64,000 nt of DNA, from NCBI GenBank assembly GCA_023627715.1, contig JAMAHW010000038.1, positions 1 to 64,000 on the forward strand, written 5' to 3'. A program made the translations under genes and the position numbers. The notes under the pieces were generated by a model, which was given only the letters and a program-made list of their open reading frames with translations, searched no databases and was not told the DNA's origin. Positions 1 to 11,439 of the stretch are shown piece after piece (the first letter of the stretch is position 1; each line of letters opens with the position of its first letter). The DNA is from Periconia sp. R9002. Its lineage: Eukaryota; Ascomycota; Dothideomycetes; Pleosporales; Periconiaceae.

Positions 1-77
1 GAAGAAGAAGAAGAAGAAGAAGAAGAAGAAGAAGAAGAAGAAGAAGAAGAAGAAGAAGAAGAAGAAGAAGAAGAAGA
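1..77. repeat. (GAA)n trinucleotide microsatellite
   Basis: An uninterrupted GAA/TTC triplet tract begins at the first base and probably continues outside the window. It is pure purine on one strand. No reading frame around it is convincing. Confidence 0.97.
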
Positions 78-1532
78 TTAGAAAGAGAGAAAGATTTCCC
101 AGCCGGGAATATTTTCTTCTTCTTCGTCTTCTTCTCTTCACGCAAAGAAAGAAAAGTGCGTTCGTGGGAGAAATACCTGGGTAGGTGGGTAGGTAGGAAA
201 GAACTTGGAAGAAGAGAAAAGCTAAGAGAAAAGACACAGAATGGCCCGTGTGCCCTTTTTTTCTCTTCTTCTCTAGTTGGTCTTTCTTTAGTCGTCGTCG
301 TGAGGTTGGGTACATATGAAGGGGCGAGAAAGAAAAACAAGAAAAAAAAATATATATATATATATTTGCTACTATAGTACTACTACGTAAAGACCCTCAC
401 TCGTCCGCCCCTTTGTTTGACGAGCAGAGCATCGGGGCAAGGCACAGAGAGTGGCATTTACGGTCCTAGGTTCTTGACTCATCAACAACACGGAGATGAG
501 ATGAGATGAAACGCACGCACGTACGTTGTCAAAATATCGCGCAAAGCAAGAAAAAAAAAGTTTGAGACGATGATGCTTGGAACACTTGAATCGCGAGTCC
601 ACCAGGTCCTATTATTTCGAATCATAGACTACCGCTATAAGGCGCGGCTGGGGGTTGAGTGGGTACTGGTTTGGTTGAGCTAGGGAAGGAGAGTTACATC
701 CGCGTACGCGCGCGCGCGTGGGTGTGCGGGACCTAGAACCATCACCACGCGAAGAGAAAAAAAAGAAAAGCGAAGAAAAACGGACAAGACAAGGTATGCA
801 AGCTTTGACGGTATTTGAATTGTCTTAGCGATGTTTAGTCTGACGACTAAAAGTTGTATCTGGGTACCAAAGCGGGAAGAAAGTGGGTACGTTGGTACAT
901 AGCCTGCGTGAGACGTTTTTCCCTCTACCATCCAAGGAAGAAAAAAATCCATGGAACCCCATGTGAAGGAAGAGTACCCGCTTTTTTTTTCCAGCTGCCT
1001 AGTGAAGCTTGAGGGTTCTCGTCGATGGGGCGACGGGTGGGGAGTAGGTCCCGGCCGTGAGCGAAAGCCCAATGGAACGGGCAAGGATGCAAGTTAGAAA
1101 AAAAAAAGATTCAAAGACAGAGCCCAACCCGGAAGAACCCGATAATGCAAGTGCGCTCGCCCGTGCGAAGAGGAAAAAAGAAAGATGATGATGCGAAGGG
1201 AAATGATGGTGGAAACAAAAATACCACCAGACTGGAATACCGACCGTAACCGCGGAAGGTGGAACCGATTAATAACCTCCCATGTATTTTTGCGCGATAA
1301 GAATCCGCCAGAGAGCAGTAAATCAAAAAACGCCCAAAGCCAGACCATTTGCCGCCGAGGCCCGTTGCCGTAATTGTTGCTGTGCCGAACCCAAAAAATG
1401 CTACATATAGACAAAAACACAAGCAAGAAGCTAGATAAGAAAAAGCCAGACAACGCCGAAGCTTATGATGAGGGATGATGGTGATGATAAGTGACGATGT
1501 GTTGATGACGTTGATATGATTGCAGCAACTTC
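78..1532. other. Gene-free stretch, low-complexity
   Basis: Downstream flank of the REG1-like gene. It contains purine-rich and A-rich runs and a short (TA)n at about 350-364. Overlapping open frames on the minus strand (680-1536) have biased, low-complexity composition and no recognisable domain. Part of it is presumably the 3' UTR of the minus-strand gene ending at 1533. No RNA gene was seen. Confidence 0.6.
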
Positions 1533-3328
1533 TCAATTCCTCCAGCCCACGTTCCAGATGACGTGGGCAATATCGCGCGCTGTATTCACTGTATCCACTA
1601 CGCGCCCTATTATGCCTGGCGGCGGTGGGTTTTCGTCCTCGTCTTCAAAGGGCATGAACATGCCCGACGCTGTTCTCCGCAGCTCGGTGGTGTCAGACGA
1701 GTCGGTCTGAGGAGTGTTGGATCCCTTTGAAAAAGGATCCGAGGGTTTTGGGGTGGCCGCTCGCTTGAGTGAGGCACCGAATGTGAAATCCTCCACATCT
1801 TCATCGTCGTCTTCTGAGAGCAGGAAGTTGGTAGAGGGATTGGAAGGACGAAGAGTTTCTTGGGAAGGGGAAGGTGATAGGCGACTCGAGCGCCAAAAGC
1901 CGAGTGAGTGGGTCGGCGAAACCTGCTCATTTGTGTCCATAGAGTCGTTTCGATTCTTGAGGGTGGTGGAGGGTAGCTTTGCAATTGTTTTGCTTTCCCC
2001 CGTGACATTGGCTGTGGATGGGGTCCGTGATATCGGGCGCCTCTTCTTCTTTGACTTCTTCATCATGACTATGCCATCATCTGATGAATCGTCGTCGTTG
2101 TACTTGGCCCAGGGGTTGTGATTGTAATCTTCCTCCTCCTCTTCATCGTCCTCGACGCCTTTGCATTCTACAGCAATGCACTGCTCGACCTTCTCATCGA
2201 ATCGAATATGCTTCTTTTCATGATGGTCGGGGGTTTGGAGACCCGACGTTGACCGGGAGGAGAAATAATCCGGCGTGTCACGACTGATTGTTCGGGAAGG
2301 TATGGATGTGAAGTCTGAAACGGCACGGCCAATCAAGAGTGATCGTTTCATTCGCCCCTCCAAAGAGATGCCGGTAACTTGCTGAGCTTGCACGGCCGCA
2401 GCGGCCTGCTTCAGCAACGATGCTCCCGAAATGGAGTTTTGCAGCATTACTTCCGACATGCTCCTCTTCTTCAAAATCGGCCTAGTAGGCTGGTGCAGGA
2501 AAGAATTTGTTTTGGATAGGCGACTAGGCGGTTCCGAATTGCGATGCGATACCAACCGATTCGCCGCTGGCTGCAGGGGGCCGTATAGCCATGTGACGTC
2601 CACATCTTTCAACCTGGTGGTCCTGTTAGTGCGATTCAAACGGACCGGGGTTGGGATTGGAGGGGGGCTGCTGACGAGCAAGCGAGGCAGGGATCAACGG
2701 AGCACAGTCTGACTTACCAATTGAGCGACTCGGGGGAAGTGGTCTTGAGATGGAACTGAGTTTTCGCCCACGTTCGCCACGAGGCATTTTCTAGTCTAGA
2801 TCGCTCGCCGTACACACTGCGGTGTTCGACAATGTGCCGCCACGACGACCAGATGTCCTCTTCCTTCCATTCATGCGAGAGATAGTCGACGTGATGGGAC
2901 GGCTCCGAGCGGACGGCAGAGTCGTCTTCGGAAATTTGAATTTGATCTGGAGTCGATACAGGTGTTGCTGTGGGTGTCGTCGTCTCCGGTGCCACGGGCG
3001 CCGTCTGCACAGGACTCGACGGCGGCGCTTCTTGGTCGTCGGTGTACTTTACGCAACGCACATAGGTTGGAAACGACAGCTGCTCGTCGTCGCTGCTAGA
3101 GTCGTCGCAGCCGGTGTCGAGGGAGAGACTGCTGGTGGTGCTAGACTTTGTGGATGAGGGCTGCGAGGAGCTCAATGAGGCGTGAGAACTCAAATCGGAG
3201 AAGGAATAGCTATTCCTGCGAGGAACATGCGAAGAGAAGAAGGCGGCGGTGGAGGTGGTGGACGAGGAGGAACGGAGAGCAGGGCGTGAGGCCGAAACAT
3301 CTGCCATTTGGGGCAGAACCTGTATCAT
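1533..3328 (-). CDS. REG1: REG1/HEX2-like protein phosphatase 1 regulatory subunit
   Basis: Two exons on the minus strand, 3328-2718 and 2613-1533, give about 563 residues. The intron (2614-2717) has donor GTAAGT, a CTAAC branch site and a CAG acceptor. Splicing joins residues into the continuous motif SLNWLKDVDVTW. Residues ~148-174 (DYLSHEWKEEDIW to EHRSVYG) are the conserved N-terminal block of the DUF1752/GATA-AreA-like family. Around residue 340 lies KHIRFDEKVEQCIAVE, the RVxF-type PP1 docking site characteristic of yeast Reg1/Hex2. The extreme C-terminus (VVDTVNTARDIAHVIWNVGW) is also conserved in that family. In yeast Reg1 directs the Glc7 phosphatase to Snf1 in glucose repression; the same role here is inferred. 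The frame is open for 154 more codons upstream, but that part is Ser/Pro/Leu low-complexity, so the ATG at 3328 (or 3307) is preferred. Confidence 0.88.
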
Positions 3329-6300
3329 AGTGGTTGTGTATAGAGGGCGCGAGGCGACGACTTTTGACCAAGATGCTTCCTCCACGAGATTGGGTCGGCA
3401 GGGGATTTCGACATGCGGCTGGGCGGTGAAGGCCGCTTTGTAGTGCGGCGTGGGCGTGGACGTGGGTTGGACAAAGTGGTAGTGCGGGGGTGGTGCGTTC
3501 CTGCCGTGGGACTGAATTGTGTGGAGGGGAATGGGGGAATGGAGAATGGCCCGTGTGGCTAAGCAAGGGTCGGGGATACGACGGGACGGGTGGGTGGTGG
3601 AGATGAACCAGAGTTTGGGCGAAACGGAGAGGGAGAGAGGAGAAGGGAGAGAGAGAGAGAGAGAATTTATTGAGTAAGTAAATGAGGGAAGAAAGGAGGA
3701 GACAGGGAGGAGAGATTGGGGGAGGGAGTAGATGAGATGCAGCGGTTGAGATGCAGCCCTTTGAAGTGGAGATGATTCGGTTTGACGCACGCTCGGGCGC
3801 CGGGCAAAAGCTTGGGTGAACCAGGGTGAATTTGGCTACTTTAGTTGGTAGTGTGGTGGTTATTATGGATCGAGGCGAGAAGAAGACATGGATAAGGATC
3901 AATAGGGATAGGAATTGGGGACTGGGATTGGGAGGGATGCAGCGCCGCAAGAGCCATGCAGTTGTAATGAAATTCCCCGCGCCAATGCACCCTCAGTACC
4001 AGGCCTCGGTCGTTTGCGGATGGATGCCAGACGTTGCGTTGCGGACGAGATACGATCTGCCGCGGGGGGAAGGTCGCCCATCTATCTACTTGTACATCTA
4101 TCTCTGCTTGTCTACGCTGCTCAATGCCGGGGGAATGTGAAGGAGGGGTGTAGATAGGTGGATGGCAACCATGAAAGCAACCGCATGCATCCATCCACGG
4201 CACAGGTATCTAGGTACCTACAGTTCAGTTCAGTACAGTACAGTACAGTACAGTACAAAGCTGTTTGACGTCTACAGCAAAAAATGGAGTCACATCATGG
4301 TGCGAGACTCCCGCCGCAGAGGAAGCGCACATTGGCGTTTCTTGGAGCACGAACCCGTGGGCTGGGGGACCGTTTGAAGCTCTGGGGCCTGTCCAATTCG
4401 GTCCCACCATTCTTTGTCGTCGCCTCTTGTCTCGTGTCGTGTCTTGTCTCTGCGGTGAGGCATCTGCACCCCCAAACACGCACGCGCTGTAACTCGGCTA
4501 GCTGGCTTCTGTCTGTAACGGATTGGCTGCTGTGCTGTGGCAACACAATGGCCTAGGTGCAGTACAGTAACTACAAGAAGGGAGAGGCCGGTTGATCGGC
4601 AGTCTTTGGTTCCAAGGCGAATGGCCTGGACCGCCTCGCGTGTGGACCCCGTCTGGTCCCGACGGCGCTGTTTTGCTAGCGGCCCACGCTACCTGCTTCC
4701 CAAGAGTCACGGTCCAGCGAGGAACAAGAGTCAGACAAAAGGAGAGGAGAGGAGAGGAGACATCAAAAGGGCAAAGGGAGAAAAAAAGATACCGGCCGGG
4801 AGGGGTTGCCATGGCCCGTGAGCCGAAAACATGCCGCCGGCCCGCTGCCTACTTCCATACCGACAACGAGTTTTTTTACTCTACACTGACCGTACCGCAT
4901 TCGTTCACCGGACAGATTGATAGCACAATCAAGTGACTGACGCATTCACGCATATGACGCCAGCAGATATCTCGCAAGTAGAGCGGCCGTCGCCTTCTCA
5001 ACACTGGGCTCAATATTGCCATGGTGCAGTGGCTGCGCTGCTACTCGCCAGTCGGCTCACGCAAGCCATGCACGTAGGCCTAGCCGCACCGCTTAGTTTC
5101 TCAACACCATTCCTCCCCCTCCTTATCTGTTGTTGAACCATCGGCATCATATCATGGCCTCTGAACGTGCGGGGGCGCCTTCTCTTTTCGACATTCATTC
5201 CATCATCACCTTCTTCTTCCCCTTTCGTCGTTTTCATCACTACGGCCCTTCTTGCGGCTTCAATGCATCCCGGATGCTCAAGCGCCTCCTGCTCCGTTGT
5301 CGGTTCGACGGTGCTGGCTCCGGTGGTTTCCGATTTGGATTCCAATCCAAACCAGTCTTTGCCTCACTTGTCAATATATGCCACCAGCTTGGAATCCACG
5401 GGTGCGTGTAGGTACTGTACAGATGTAGGTTGGCCTTCGCTCGGTTGCCAAAGTCTAAGGACACGATGCTCCGGTTGGCTATTTGGTAGTCGGTTAGTTT
5501 GTATACATACTGTACATACATACCAGATATCAACCCCTCGACGGGTACCGAGCCCCGCTTCTTCACCAACCCGTGCCGAACGGAGCTCTGGTGCTACACA
5601 GTCGACCGGCAATAACCAGCCAAAAGTCAATTCGCTGCTTTCATTCGCCATCTCCCCTCCCCCCGCATGGGGATGGTCGGCCAAGACATCTAAGCTCCGA
5701 TGGGCGACCCGGTCGGTCATGGGGAAGACCGCGGATTTGTACATGTACCCCACGCTTTAATACCCCACCGATATACACATCCATTGCTTGTTCCCTCTAC
5801 GCGTCCACTCTCCACCTCCATCACACAATCACTTCACACCAGCAACCTTGCTTGGTCCATACTGCCGACTAGTCGCTCGCAATGCTCAAGCCCTGCTCTC
5901 CCTCTCGACGCTACGTGCCATCGCCTGCCCCGGTCGGTCCATGCATTTGTGCCTAGCAGCATTACCCACACATGCATCGCGTAATCGCCTCAGGTGACTC
6001 TTTACGTGATTTCTCAGTCGAGTCCATCCATCGTGCCGTTTCCTCTGTGACTGTTTCATCAGTCAGTCCCTGGTGTCGCCCTTTCTGATGTCGCTCCCAC
6101 TAGCTAACCCCAAATGGGGTCGCTTTGTACCCACCGCTTCCTACGGCCCGCCCACTTGCTCCCTCAAGCTAGCTTATTAAAGACACTAATTAGGTCATTG
6201 TTTTTTTTCTGTCGTACAACAATGTCATCCCATTGTACGATCCAAGCCTTGATCTCTTGCAACTCACCTTCTACCGCTGTAGTTCTTGTCGTGATCTCCA

Positions 6301-6351
6301 TATCCAACTGTCTTGGCTGCCTGCCATCCCAACTCTAATTCTGCGCCACGA
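3329..6351. other. Intergenic region between divergent REG1-like and MFS genes
   Basis: About 3 kb holding the upstream regions of two divergent genes. It contains pyrimidine/purine runs, a (GA)n tract near 3647-3665, a pentanucleotide repeat at 4221-4256 and a GGAGA repeat near 4741-4760. Several open frames exist, the longest at 5167-5760 on the plus strand, but none shows a domain, splice pattern or plausible composition. No gene was recognised. Confidence 0.55.
4221..4256. repeat. CAGTT/CAGTA pentanucleotide repeat
   Basis: Two CAGTT units followed by five CAGTA units in direct tandem, just upstream of AAAGCTG. A simple minisatellite in non-coding DNA. Confidence 0.9.
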
Positions 6352-8348
6352 ATGGCGATCCCCAGTGATCCGTCAATGCGCAACCAGTCGCCACCAGCAA
6401 CTGCCGCTGCGCACAACGACGAGACAACACCCTCGAGTTCATCCACGACCGAAGCCTACAATAGTCCACTGGAGAAGAGGGGTGGGGAGGAAGATGCCGC
6501 GAATGGAGAAGCAACCGCACCGCCCGCGCTCGAGGCGCAAGACGACAACAAACAAACCAGAAGCAAGGTCCAAATCGCATTGATCATGCTTTCCCTCTGT
6601 ATCGCTGTCCTCCTCGTCGCCCTCGACATTACCATCGTCACCACAGCCCTCCCCACCATCGCCGAGAAATTCCACTCCGCATCAGGTTTTACATGGGTCG
6701 GTTCAGCGTATCTGATTGCCAACTCGGCTGCGACTCCAATATGGGGTAAGGTGTCTGATATCTTTGGTCGAAAGCCCATTTTACTCGTCACCAACGCCAT
6801 TTTCTTCATCGGTTCGCTCTTGGCTGGCGTGTCCGTCAACATGAATATGTTAATTGCCTCTAGGGTGATTCAAGGAATCGGAGGCGGTGGATTGATAGTG
6901 CTGGTCAACATTTGCATTTCAGACTTGTTTCCTATGCGTGAACGTGGTGCGTATTTCGGTATGATTGGAGGCGTGTGGGCTTTGGCGTCGAGTCTGGGTC
7001 CTATCGTTGGAGGCCTCCTTACGCAAAAAGTTTCATGGCGTGTACGTACTCTTCCGCTGCAACCCATTAGCTTCATCTCCGCTGACCTTGTATGCAAATA
7101 TTCAGTGGTGTTTCTACATTAATCTGCCCTTCGATGGCCTCGCATTTGTCATCATCATCTTTTTCCTTGATCTGCACACACCCAAAACTCCCTTCCGAAA
7201 AGGCATGGCGGCGGTGGACTGGCTCGGGTCTCTTACCATGATTGGAGGCACCATCATGCTCCTTTTAGGTCTGGAGTTTGGCGGAGTCACGTTCCCCTGG
7301 AGTTCGGCCACAGTTATCTGCCTCATCGTATTCGGCCTAGTCGTCATAGGCCTCTTTTTCGTCAATGAACACCGATTCGCTCCGTCTCCACTTATGCCAC
7401 TCGATATATTTTCGAAACGATCCAATATTGCCGCGTTGGGAACATGTTTCTTCCACGCCGTCGTCTTCATTTCGGCTTCCTACTTTTTACCACTTTACTT
7501 CCAAGCTGTTCTAGGGGCTACGCCAATTCTTTCCGGGGTTTACTTGTTACCGACCGCCTTGTCTCTTTCAATCGTCTCTGCATGCACGGGTATTTTCATC
7601 AGGAAGACTGGCCAGTATCTACCGTGTATCTGGTTTGGCTTTATCTTCATGACTGCTGGTTTTGGCACTTTCATCGATCTTGGTCCTCATTCTTCTTGGG
7701 CAAAGATCATCATCTTTCAAATTATAGGCGGAATCGGTGTTGGACCGAACTTTCAATCTCCACTCATTGCGCTGCAGAGTCTTGTACCGGTTAGTTGTTC
7801 CATCTCTTTATCTTTCCATTGCCCGAGATAGAGCTGACAGGAGTTTACAGAAACGCGATATCGCTACTGCAACAGCAACCTTTGGCTTCGTTCGCAATCT
7901 CGGTTCTGCAGTGTCCGTGGTCATTGGAGGCGTTGTTTTCCAAAACGAAATGGTGTCTAAACAGCCCATGCTCGTCGATGCGCTCGGAGCTCAGACCGCA
8001 AAACAGTTTGGAGGTGGTTCTGCAGGTGCCAACGTCGGTCTTATCCAACGACTTCCAGACAACGAGAAGGCCATCGCACGGCAAGCATTTTCTGATTCAC
8101 TAAGCACAATGTGGATCATGTATGTGTGCTTCTCGGCATGTGGGCTTGTGGTCAGTACGTTGATCACCAAGAATGTGCTTAGCAAACAACACGAGGAGAC
8201 GAAGACTGGCTTGGAAGCAGAGGCCATGCGAAAAGAAGAAAGAGAGGCCGAAAGGGCTGAGAAGGCCGAGAAAAAGAAGCAGAAAAGGGCGAGTCGATCT
8301 GGTTTAGCCCCTGATATCGAAGGTGCGACCGAACAGTCAAAAGCATGA
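6352..8348 (+). CDS. MFS multidrug/toxin exporter, DHA2 (14-TM) type
   Basis: Three exons, 6352-7041, 7106-7789 and 7851-8348, give 623 residues; the introns are 64 and 61 nt. The ATG at 6352 is the first in frame; the open frame upstream begins only with TTG. After a ~75-residue Ser/Thr-rich cytosolic tail comes TM1 with the DHA2 signature LDITIVTTALPTIAEKF. The loop motif A is GKVSDIFGRKP, and the antiporter motif C is GPIVGGLL. The second splice restores QSLVPKRDIATATATFGF, a conserved DHA2 stretch. The C-terminus is Lys/Glu-rich and ends near TEQSKA. Family members are plasma- or vacuolar-membrane proton antiporters exporting drugs, fungal toxins or metabolites. The substrate cannot be read from the sequence, and neighbours give no pathway context. 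Confidence 0.93.
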
Positions 8349-8989
8349 ATTCACGAAGATGAACGGTAGCCTATACCAGTACCATAGTAGTGTACAAAAA
8401 ATACTGTAATGGCCGTGGAAGATGAAAAAAAGCGGAAAAGTCCAAGCATCAATGATTTGTATATGTAGTATGCCATACTTTCTTCCTTGTGTAAATACTT
8501 GAAATCTCTAGGAAGAATAAAAAAAGAAACATGCTCCAAACGCTTTGCTTGCACTGTCCGCGGTCTGTCTTGTCCACCCGCTTGTCCGTTAGACATACGT
8601 CAGTGAGGACCCCCTCCACGACGTCCTCTCACATTCACATTTACCAAGTCAATGAAAACAACCACCTCATCACGCTACTATATTTATCACAGTACCGGGA
8701 TCCTTCGCATAAAGAGTGCGGCCTTTACTGGCATTTCTCAACCCCCATATCGGACGCACTGCATGCGGACAAAGAAAAAAAACTCGCCATCGCAATCGTC
8801 AACAGCGTCCAAGCACATAAAAAGCGCTTCCGCGCGCGCAGGGGCAAGTACAATAAATTGTTTCATTCACAATACCATCCCCCAAAAGAAGTGAAGATTT
8901 GAGTACGTAAGTCACTCTTCCCACCCACTCATCCTGCCAACATTCCCCATCCATCCCCCACCCTCACAAACAGCCAAAGCACGATCAAA
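8349..8989. other. Gene-free stretch
   Basis: Spacer of about 640 bases between two plus-strand genes. It is A/C-rich, and the open frames near 8531-8902 have no recognisable domain. Pyrimidine-rich sequence immediately precedes the ATG at 8990, as expected for a fungal promoter/5' leader. Confidence 0.5.
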
Positions 8990-10015
8990 ATGTGCTACTA
9001 CAAACTCTTCATCTTCCAAGGCTGCGGACACTCGGTCCCCTCCGCGCACCCCATCCGCCCTTGCGCAACAGCCATCGCCCTCGAGCGCGAGAAGTGGGAA
9101 GGAATGAGGAAGGCCGCCGAGGAGAAAACTAAGAGGAGGAGGTCACAGGGTCTGCGGGCCAAACGGCATTCAACGACGGAGAGAGACGAGCTACATGACG
9201 AGGATGTTCCTTCTTCTTTTTCATCTCAGATCGAAACGCATACCGCGCCGCCCGTGGAGTCAAACGCAGCAGGCGCCGCAGCCGTCGCTCAGCATTCCAC
9301 TTCACCACCATCGACAGCACAAGACATTCCACTCCAGACGCAGCAGCCGCGCCCGGAAACTCGACAGGCACGGAATGACGGAGAAGAAATTCCACCCTCA
9401 AACACAACGTCAGCATCATCCTCTCATATCACACGAACCTCACCCAAACCCCCTCACACCCCCAACAGCACCGCCATACCCACAACGCCCTCACCCCCCT
9501 GCCTCACCCTCCAAACCCACCCCTTCCAAACCCTAACCCTCCACCGCTCCTGCGCCCTCTGCACACGCACCCGCGAAGCCCTCCTCGCACAATCCGCATC
9601 CGCACAGCCAAAGGTCCACTTCGACAACTGGCGGTGGAAGGTCAGGTACCTAGGTCCCATTCCAGAAGAGTCACCACAGCCACGACGACGAGACTCTGGT
9701 GGTGGTGGTGGTGGTGTGTTGTCGTCGAGCGGGGTGGATTGGCGTCAGGGGGTTGGGGAGGTCATGGGGAGTTGGGTGAAGACACCGTCGTGGAAGGGGG
9801 TGAAGAGTGTGAGGGAGGGGTTGGGGGGGTTGTTGGTGTCTCCGGCGGTTACGGATGGGGGTGGGGGGCATGGGAAGAGTTGGAGTGATGGCGAGGTGGG
9901 GATGATGGGGGTGGATGAGGATGTTGATGGAGGAGGGACAGGGAGGAAAGGTGGGAAGGCACAGAGTGCGGATTTGGGGAGGATGGGGTCTCGTGGTGGG
10001 TGGACTAGTAGCTGA
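8990..10015 (+). CDS. Uncharacterised Cys/His N-terminal fungal protein
   Basis: Single exon of 341 residues starting in a good context (CAAAATGTG). The first ~30 residues (MCYYKLFIFQGCGHS, then CATA) carry Cys and His spaced like the start of many unnamed fungal proteins that open with MCxY and a CGH motif. Residues ~45-160 are charged and Ser/Pro/Thr-rich, probably disordered. A second conserved-looking block around residues 180-225 contains HRSCALCTRTREALL and FDNWRWKVRYLGP. The last ~120 residues are Gly-rich and GT-biased at DNA level. I do not recognise a function. The paired C/H clusters suggest metal binding, which is an inference. No signal peptide or membrane segment is seen. Confidence 0.72.
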   Translation: MCYYKLFIFQGCGHSVPSAHPIRPCATAIALEREKWEGMRKAAEEKTKRRRSQGLRAKRHSTTERDELHDEDVPSSFSSQIETHTAPPVESNAAGAAAVAQHSTSPPSTAQDIPLQTQQPRPETRQARNDGEEIPPSNTTSASSSHITRTSPKPPHTPNSTAIPTTPSPPCLTLQTHPFQTLTLHRSCALCTRTREALLAQSASAQPKVHFDNWRWKVRYLGPIPEESPQPRRRDSGGGGGGVLSSSGVDWRQGVGEVMGSWVKTPSWKGVKSVREGLGGLLVSPAVTDGGGGHGKSWSDGEVGMMGVDEDVDGGGTGRKGGKAQSADLGRMGSRGGWTSS

Positions 10016-10535
10016 TGATATGAGTATTGTTTCACCGAGGGAAACTGTTACGAGGTTTGTCTGCAGGCATTGATGGATTTTAGGAAGTTTTTTTTTACGA
10101 TTACCGGTATACGGAAGAGTTGCTGCAAGGGCTGGTTAAGGAGATGATACCCAAAGGACGCGCAGATTCGTGCATGCTTTCAATGTTACTACAGAATATG
10201 ATGTGCATAGCAATTTGAAAATTTATGTGATTGCAGTTTTGTTCGTGGATATTTTTGTATACATGATCTGAAAGATAGGTGGTGATTGTGCTCACTCTTC
10301 CGAAAGTTATATGGTGGTTCAGGTTAAGTTTAGAGTCACGTGTGACGATCTTCGCAGTCAAGCTAGCCAAATCGCTCGCCCGGGCCTCAAGCTCAGTCGC
10401 GCATCACCATCTCAAACACCTCTCTCGCCCACCACACCACTCAATTGGCAGGTCCGTACACGCGAAATTACGAAAAAGATCCAATAGCCCTAATCGACCG
10501 AACCCAGACACGCACACACGATCCCCAGCGCCGCA
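10016..10535. other. Gene-free stretch
   Basis: AT-rich 3' flank of the preceding gene (poly-T at 10090-10097), followed by the upstream region of the complex I gene. No coding or RNA feature was recognised. Confidence 0.5.
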
Positions 10536-10976
10536 ATGCCGACCCCCGAATCCGCGGCCTTTCTCGCTAAGAAGCCCAAGGTGGCTCCCACCTTCGAGGG
10601 TGTCGACTACGACGACAATACAGCGCTCAAGGCAGCTCAGGATGCTATCATCCGCGAGCAGTGGGTCCGGAGTATGATGGCAAGACTGGTCAGAGATGAG
10701 ATGGGCAAGTGCTATCGGAGGGAGGGAGTGAACCATTTGGAGAAATGCGGACACCTGAGAGGTACGTCGATCGGCAATCTAGATTCACAAGCAAGCAATG
10801 TGAAAGATTGGAAAGAGATCCCGGGTGGTTGAGGGTGAAAAGCCGGTGCTTACAGGCAGGTAATCCGAAGAACGAAGGCTAATGCAGTGCATACAGAGCG
10901 TTACTTCGAACTGCTCAAGGATTCCAAGGTCAAGGGCTACCTCTTCGCGCAAACCCACTATATCGAGAAGCAGTAA
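10536..10976 (+). CDS. NADH:ubiquinone oxidoreductase ~12 kDa subunit (NDUFB10-like)
   Basis: Two exons, 10536-10761 and 10897-10976, encode 101 residues; the 135-nt intron joins KCGHLRERYFELLK in frame. The start MPTPESAAFLAKKP, the block AQDAIIREQWVRSMMARLVRDEMGKCYRREGVNHLEKCG and the end KVKGYLFAQTHY match the fungal complex I 12 kDa accessory subunit, a homologue of animal PDSW/NDUFB10. The two conserved cysteines (KCYR and EKCG) are present. The family sits in the membrane arm of mitochondrial complex I, facing the intermembrane space, and has no cleaved presequence. Length matches the fungal family. The assignment is strong. Confidence 0.93.
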
Positions 10977-11439
10977 GCGGTGTATGGAATATTGCTGGGA
11001 GCTATATCGATGACGGGAAGATCACAAGACAATTGGAGTCGAGGCGGACCAAACTCAACTACGAGACTACGGAACAGTAGCTGGCAAAGCTCAAGGTGCT
11101 TGGAGCAGCGATTGCGCACGAAAGCGGAGCATCTATCTCAAGCTGGCAAAACTTGTACATATGCCCGTCAGTCATAAGGGCCGGGTGCGTCCAGTTCCGA
11201 AGTAGCACGATTCAATCTATTTCACTACTCAACACGTTGCGCCGTGGTCATAATGATTCGTAATAAGCGGCATGTTTCCTTGTCAACTAGTTGGCTATTT
11301 GTTTGGAAAATGCGAAAGCATTCCAACATTTGAACTTGACCACACATGCGATGATGCTATACCGCCAAGACCCCCGCTATCCTGAGTACCTGCATCAACA
11401 GCTCCAGTCGAGAACGTGCAATGTCAACTACGATTCACA
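10977..11439. other. Gene-free stretch
   Basis: Short intergenic region between the complex I gene and palC on the same strand. Open frames here lack recognisable content. Nothing else was seen. Confidence 0.5.

Noticed and set aside
2718..3790. Full 358-codon frame as the REG1-like N-terminus
   Set aside because: The part upstream of 3328 is Ser/Leu/Pro low-complexity and looks like a translated pyrimidine-rich leader; the ATG at 3328 gives a normal family start.
5167..5760. 197-codon plus-strand frame in the REG1-MFS intergenic region
   Set aside because: No domain or sensible composition, and overlapping frames of similar length occur on the other strand; treated as chance.
6313..6351. 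Longer N-terminus for the MFS exporter
   Set aside because: The frame opens with TTG, not ATG; the first in-frame ATG is at 6352.
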